Under the pieces are notes generated by a model. That model was not told the origin of the DNA and did not search any database. It saw only the letters and a list, made by a program, of their open reading frames with translations. A stretch of 64,000 bases of DNA from Methylophilaceae bacterium (lineage in GTDB: Bacteria > Pseudomonadota > Gammaproteobacteria > Burkholderiales > Methylophilaceae), in the NCBI GenBank assembly GCA_006844635.1, contig SPJO01000124.1, positions 1 to 64,000 on the forward strand, read 5' to 3'. This document shows, one piece after another, positions 63,364 through 64,000 of this stretch (positions are counted from its first letter, which is position 1; every line of letters starts with the position of its first letter). The position numbers and the translations under genes were made by a program.

Positions 63364-64000
63364 ATGTTCAATAAAAAAGCAGCCACCGTCATTGGCTTAC
63401 AAGCTTTACTCATTGTCATTCTCTTCTGGATGCTGGTCTTCTATGGCAAGGATGAGTTTGAAGATTACCGCGTTGAGCAAGAAGAAGAAATTGAAAGCGC
63501 TGACCGCGTCGAAGAAAAAGATGGGATTAGCATTGTCAGCTTATCGCCAGCTGTACAGAAAAACAGCGGCATCGAGACCGCAACAGTGGATGCCATGGCC
63601 TATCAAGATGAGATTAATAGTTTTGGCACTGTCACCCCAATTGATTCTCTCATCGCAACCAAAGCAGAGGTTGCACACTTACAAGCACAGCTGAGTGCAA
63701 ATGCTGCCAGTAAAAAACAATACCAAGTACAGTATGAGCGCTTAAAAGCACTCAATGCCGATGATAAAAATGTATCGGATTTGGCTGTTCAACAAGCACA
63801 AGCCAAGCTCAGCAACGCCAATGCCAACATACAAAGTGCTGCGGTGCAAATTAAAAACCTAGAAGCTAGCACCAAACTCAAGTGGGGTCGCTTGCTTGCG
63901 AATGCGGCTTTTGGAAAGCAATCCTCCCCTGTGTTTAAAAAACTGTTATCTAGAGACCATGTTCTCATTCAAGTTAGCCTCCCGTTTAATACTGCAGATC
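63364..64000 (+). CDS. HlyD-like membrane-fusion (periplasmic adaptor) protein, truncated by window edge
   Basis: The first 212 codons of a periplasmic adaptor. It opens MFNKKAATVIGLQALLIVIL, an inner-membrane helix, then an acidic region with repeated Glu residues, a beta segment (INSFGTVTPIDSLIATKAEV), and a helical hairpin rich in Gln/Ala (YERLKALNADDKNVSDLAVQ). It pairs with the preceding TolC-like gene; the inner-membrane pump should lie beyond the window. The 3' end is cut off. Confidence 0.8.
   Translation, partial: MFNKKAATVIGLQALLIVILFWMLVFYGKDEFEDYRVEQEEEIESADRVEEKDGISIVSLSPAVQKNSGIETATVDAMAYQDEINSFGTVTPIDSLIATKAEVAHLQAQLSANAASKKQYQVQYERLKALNADDKNVSDLAVQQAQAKLSNANANIQSAAVQIKNLEASTKLKWGRLLANAAFGKQSSPVFKKLLSRDHVLIQVSLPFNTAD

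Noticed and set aside
1..64000. Prophage, genomic island, insertion sequence or defence system
   Set aside because: I found no transposase, integrase, phage structural gene, toxin-antitoxin pair, restriction gene or direct-repeat boundary; gene content and composition are even throughout.

Overview
The window is a gene-dense stretch of a bacterial chromosome that reads like core genome. I see no insertion sequence, prophage, integrase or CRISPR array. It most resembles a betaproteobacterial methylotroph of the Methylophilaceae (Methylotenera-like). This is inferred from a formaldehyde-activating-enzyme paralogue, a PQQ-type quinoprotein, Pgi, DapC, an endonuclease-type MutL, AT-rich base composition, and conserved gene orders such as tig-clpP-clpX-lon-hupB-tRNAs-ppiD/fabI, rne/rluC-HAD-Rieske-sppA and gloB/methyltransferase-rnhA-dnaQ. 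A 16S rRNA or genome-wide comparison would be needed to confirm the taxon.

Layout. 1-13 kb: a truncated GGDEF-EAL protein, malate:quinone oxidoreductase, a PQQ quinoprotein lipoprotein, a stand-alone MnmC oxidoreductase domain, a SPINDLY/OGT-type glycosyltransferase next to the pilus-retraction ATPase PilU, an EamA exporter, DapC, a Fae paralogue and MiaA. 13-23 kb: a small membrane protein plus an RCK potassium-channel-like protein; the minus-strand run tsaE-amiC-diguanylate cyclase-mutL; queG, whose start codon overlaps that of tsaE; and a second membrane diguanylate cyclase. 23-32 kb: pgi, then sppA, Rieske, HAD phosphatase and rluC on the minus strand, facing rne with a long upstream region, then crcB. 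32-40 kb: orn, an M48 protease, a small cytochrome c, rsgA, an HDAC-like hydrolase, an HD-GYP protein with a damaged metal site, an EAL protein and queD. 40-46 kb: a minus-strand run methyltransferase-rnhA-dnaQ-rfbB-rfbA-rfbC-rfbD. 45-52 kb: gloB, mltD, a peptide-type ABC importer without its ATPases, and fabI. 52-61 kb: ppiD, two tRNAs, hupB, lon, clpX, clpP, tig and a tRNA-Leu. 61-64 kb: a small unknown protein, a TolC-like lipoprotein and a truncated membrane-fusion protein.

How it fits together. Three themes recur. Protein quality control: tig, clpPX, lon with a sigma-32-like promoter, ppiD, sppA and the M48 protease. RNA and tRNA maintenance: rne, orn, rluC, miaA, mnmC, queD, queG, tsaE, rsgA and rnhA. 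Cyclic-di-GMP signalling: five proteins, one of which looks catalytically dead.

No complete new defence or mobile system is visible. The items most worth a second look are a candidate small RNA near 32.0 kb with a sigma-54-like promoter, the Fae paralogue lacking the usual active-site histidine, the damaged HD-GYP protein, the overlapping divergent start codons of tsaE and queG, the set of apparently leaderless genes, and the paired inverted repeats in the hupB promoter.
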